DNA of 64,000 nucleotides from Bacteroidota bacterium (GTDB lineage Bacteria; Bacteroidota; Bacteroidia; AKYH767-A; 2013-40CM-41-45), in contig JADJSV010000001.1 of assembly GCA_016711505.1 (NCBI GenBank), positions 248,001-312,000 of the forward strand. The letters run 5' to 3'. Both the position numbers and the translations under genes were made by a program. How positions within the stretch are numbered: the stretch's first letter is position 1; each line of letters opens with the position of its first letter. The notes beneath the pieces were generated by a model. The model was not told the DNA's origin, did not search any database, and worked only from the letters and a program-made list of their open reading frames with translations. This document shows positions 62,048 through 64,000 of this stretch, piece after piece.

Positions 62048-63403
62048 TTAGAATTTCACCTGCATTCGAAGTGTAAATGAATTATCTTTTAGATCTTTTG
62101 TATAGCCTGATAATTTATTTGATGTTTCATTTGTTACCATATCGTAGTATGCTGTTAATTTTACATTCGCATCCCAACGATAAGCAAGACCTAATCCGAT
62201 TGTTGTATATTTTAAATCGGTTGCATTGGTTTTGACAAGGCCATTTACAACAGTTGTGCCAATTTCATTACCGGTTACATCTGTATTTGGATCGTACCAG
62301 TCATACTTAGCAATTACTTGCCACGGCGATTGCATTATTGACTGAAGGAAATAAAAGTAAGCACCGTTGAAATTTCTGTTATATAAATTAGAAGTAATTG
62401 CCTGATTTGAATTGGGACTTGCCGATGATGATCTAGATGCCGGTTGTTCCCCTTGAATATATTCTGCACGTAAAACAGTCATTCCCGGTTTCCAGTCAAT
62501 GTTTAACTGTCCGTCAGCTCCTATATATTGTCTCTTAGTATACTCCCGTGTTCCAATTCCGATCAAATCTATTGTATGGGTAATATTAGCAAGCATATAT
62601 CCCATATTTCCCGCAGCATCAGTGGAAATGTTATAAATTGAATCAACATCAATTCTGTAACCACCTGAATAATATGAAACCCCTAATCCGTATTTCACAG
62701 TTTCTGATTTATTATTTCTTATTGCAGAAATATGTCCGATGAAATCTTTTTGCTTATCAAAATCTGCAACACTTGCACCTGCGCCGGGAGCACCATTTCC
62801 ATTAAATAATCCTGCTTCTAATTTCAACCAATTCCAATTGGATGTCTTTGGTCCCTGAATCGTTATCATAGCACCAAGATCTCTTTCACCCGGAAATAAG
62901 ATCTGCGACATTCTTCCTCTTTCAGGTGATTCACGAAGACTTGATGAATAAGGAATTTCAAAACCAAACGGACGATTCTGCATTCCTGCTGTTAATGAAA
63001 ACCAACCGATCCATTTGTCTGTAAGCTTTGCATATGCATCTTTTATTGTAAGACCTTTTTCTGTAACATCAAACTGAAGAACATATTGCGATGTGCTTAT
63101 TCCCTTATCATTTAACGGAGCATCATATTGAAATTTAACCCGACCTCTTCTGATCATGAAACGTTTATCTATACCTGCTCCAAATGCACCACCTGAATAA
63201 ACTGCTGATCCCGTTGAATCTCCATATTGAAATTGAGTCTGCAGATATCCTGTAACTTTTATGCGTTTCAAAACATCAAGTTCCTGACGGATAATTGCAA
63301 CAGTTGCCGGAATTGTATCTTCTACCGGAACTTCCTGTGCATAAATTGAACCGTTTGACATCAAACCTGTCATCAATAATAAACCAAGTATCTGTTTTTT
63401 CAT
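62048..63403 (-). CDS. phosphate-selective porin (OprO/OprP family)
   Basis: 451 residues: signal peptide (about 1-22), a short coiled segment (AIIRQELDVLKRIKVTGYLQTQFQY) that leads into the barrel, and alternating strands ending FTLRMQVKF with a terminal Phe. GRVKFQYDAPL and GWFSLTAGMQNRPFGFEIPYSS are typical of the O/P porin family. Placement immediately upstream of pstS supports a role in letting phosphate through the outer membrane. The short gap (28 bases) suggests one transcript with the pst genes. Confidence 0.9.
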   Translation of the reverse strand: MKKQILGLLLMTGLMSNGSIYAQEVPVEDTIPATVAIIRQELDVLKRIKVTGYLQTQFQYGDSTGSAVYSGGAFGAGIDKRFMIRRGRVKFQYDAPLNDKGISTSQYVLQFDVTEKGLTIKDAYAKLTDKWIGWFSLTAGMQNRPFGFEIPYSSSLRESPERGRMSQILFPGERDLGAMITIQGPKTSNWNWLKLEAGLFNGNGAPGAGASVADFDKQKDFIGHISAIRNNKSETVKYGLGVSYYSGGYRIDVDSIYNISTDAAGNMGYMLANITHTIDLIGIGTREYTKRQYIGADGQLNIDWKPGMTVLRAEYIQGEQPASRSSSASPNSNQAITSNLYNRNFNGAYFYFLQSIMQSPWQVIAKYDWYDPNTDVTGNEIGTTVVNGLVKTNATDLKYTTIGLGLAYRWDANVKLTAYYDMVTNETSNKLSGYTKDLKDNSFTLRMQVKF

Positions 63404-63566
63404 GTGAGATTATTTTTTTGTAAATGAACGCTCGACAGGTTACAGAATCGTTGATTTAATATTAAGCTAATGTTAAGGATTTCATTAAATTCTTTGTTTT
63501 TGACCTGAAAACGATGATTGTTGTGTTAACACAGAAATTCTGCTTTTCCAAATCATCATTTCATTG

Positions 63567-63953
63567 TTAACTCTTTTCTTTTTCTGTTAACTCTTTGATA
63601 ATACTGACAAGGATGGATGGCTTAATTGGTTTGGTTATAAAATGACTTCCACCCGCATCAAATGCATTCATAGTTGTATACTCATCTGAATCTGCAGTGA
63701 GGAAGAGAATTGGTGTCTCAGCGAATTTTTCGTTTTCACGTAAAGTTCTGCAGGCTTCTATTCCTGTCATTCCGGGCATACGGATATCCAGTATAATCAT
63801 ATCCGGATTGTTTGCATTTGCAGAAGTAATACATTCTTCACCACTATACGCCTTAAAAACAGTAAACTTTTCTTTCTCAAGATTGTATTTCAGTATCTCT
63901 ACAATATCCGGTTCGTCATCAACAACCAGAATTTTTATATTTTTATTTTCCAT
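63567..63953 (-). CDS. stand-alone response regulator receiver protein
   Basis: 128 residues, CheY-like receiver only. VVDDEPD with acidic pair D12-D13, phosphoacceptor D56 in IILDIRMPGMTG, T in LFLTADSDE and K near 109 in FITKPIKP are all present. It resembles the receiver of PhoB-type regulators in this phylum (ITKPIKP), but the DNA-binding domain is missing and the stop falls after a natural end (KELTEKEKS). It is the first gene upstream of the porin-pst genes with a 163-base gap. Whether it controls the phosphate operon is inference from place. A truncated PhoB cannot be fully ruled out. Confidence 0.87.
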   Translation of the reverse strand: MENKNIKILVVDDEPDIVEILKYNLEKEKFTVFKAYSGEECITSANANNPDMIILDIRMPGMTGIEACRTLRENEKFAETPILFLTADSDEYTTMNAFDAGGSHFITKPIKPSILVSIIKELTEKEKS

Positions 63954-64000
63954 TGTTATCTTTTTGTAAAATTACCCTTTCAATGTAAAGAGATTGTTAA

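Overview
The window is AT-rich chromosomal DNA from a member of the Bacteroidota, most likely an uncultured Sphingobacteriia/Chitinophagia-like or Flavobacteriia-like lineage. The evidence is a SusC/RagA + SusD/RagB pair, secreted proteins with type IX secretion (T9SS) sorting domains of both type A and CHU_C type, two PorE-like PD40 proteins, a DUF2027-Smr protein and a TTG/TAnnTTTG-type promoter. No rRNA, tRNA, CRISPR, prophage or transposase gene was seen. This is mostly housekeeping and cell-envelope DNA, not an obvious genomic island.

Layout: 0-10.3 kb, rightward: aroC, an AsmA-like protein, a broken TPR/PD40/OmpA (PorE-like) gene, a MuiA-like protein, a CHU_C surface protein and a DUF2279 protein. 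10.3-15.1 kb, mostly leftward: rhodanese, (rightward) GNAT, uvrB, aroE, DedA. 15.3-21.5 kb, rightward: DUF2027-Smr, a CDF metal exporter, a fasciclin protein and a large PKD/MopE/dockerin-like secreted protein. 21.5-22.4 kb is gene-free and holds duplicated GC-rich palindromes. 22.4-28.8 kb: VOC protein and arginine decarboxylase (leftward), facing an arginase-family gene, argS, a YiiX-like hydrolase and a DUF4878 lipoprotein. 28.9-38.9 kb, leftward: LLM oxidoreductase, a T9SS-sorted protein, a broken FAA hydrolase, an exonuclease, a TPR/PD40 protein, a 2-oxo-acid dehydrogenase E2, a broken GT2/sugar-transferase fusion, and recR. 39-41.8 kb, rightward: a broken sodium:solute symporter and a LysM protein. 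41.9-46.1 kb, leftward: a broken 3-hydroxyacyl-CoA dehydrogenase, a WbaP-type phosphoglycosyltransferase, a lipoprotein and a Gfo/Idh oxidoreductase (polysaccharide synthesis). Then come pcm, susD/susC, a beta-barrel protein, smpB, mntH-Usp with mntR, pyrD, and a leftward phosphate operon: receiver protein, phosphate porin, pstS, pstC, pstA, pstB, phoU.

Two features dominate the unexplained sequence. First, many intergenic stretches, often starting at or next to a stop codon, are written in degenerate 7-nt words (GGTCAAA, ACTTACC, TTATTCG, AATTAAT and others). Several form large hairpins, and two copies share a conserved hairpin core. Second, at least eight conserved genes are interrupted by single-base indels or in-frame stop codons (OmpA-like, FAA hydrolase, GT2 fusion, symporter, HBD, PhoU, PstC, PstS), with probable further indels at the starts of recR, the 52.4-kb beta-barrel gene and the 18.7-kb gene. 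This density in otherwise normal genes is best explained by consensus errors in the assembly, although real decay cannot be excluded for individual genes. Split genes are therefore listed as the reading-frame pieces actually present, with the join explained.
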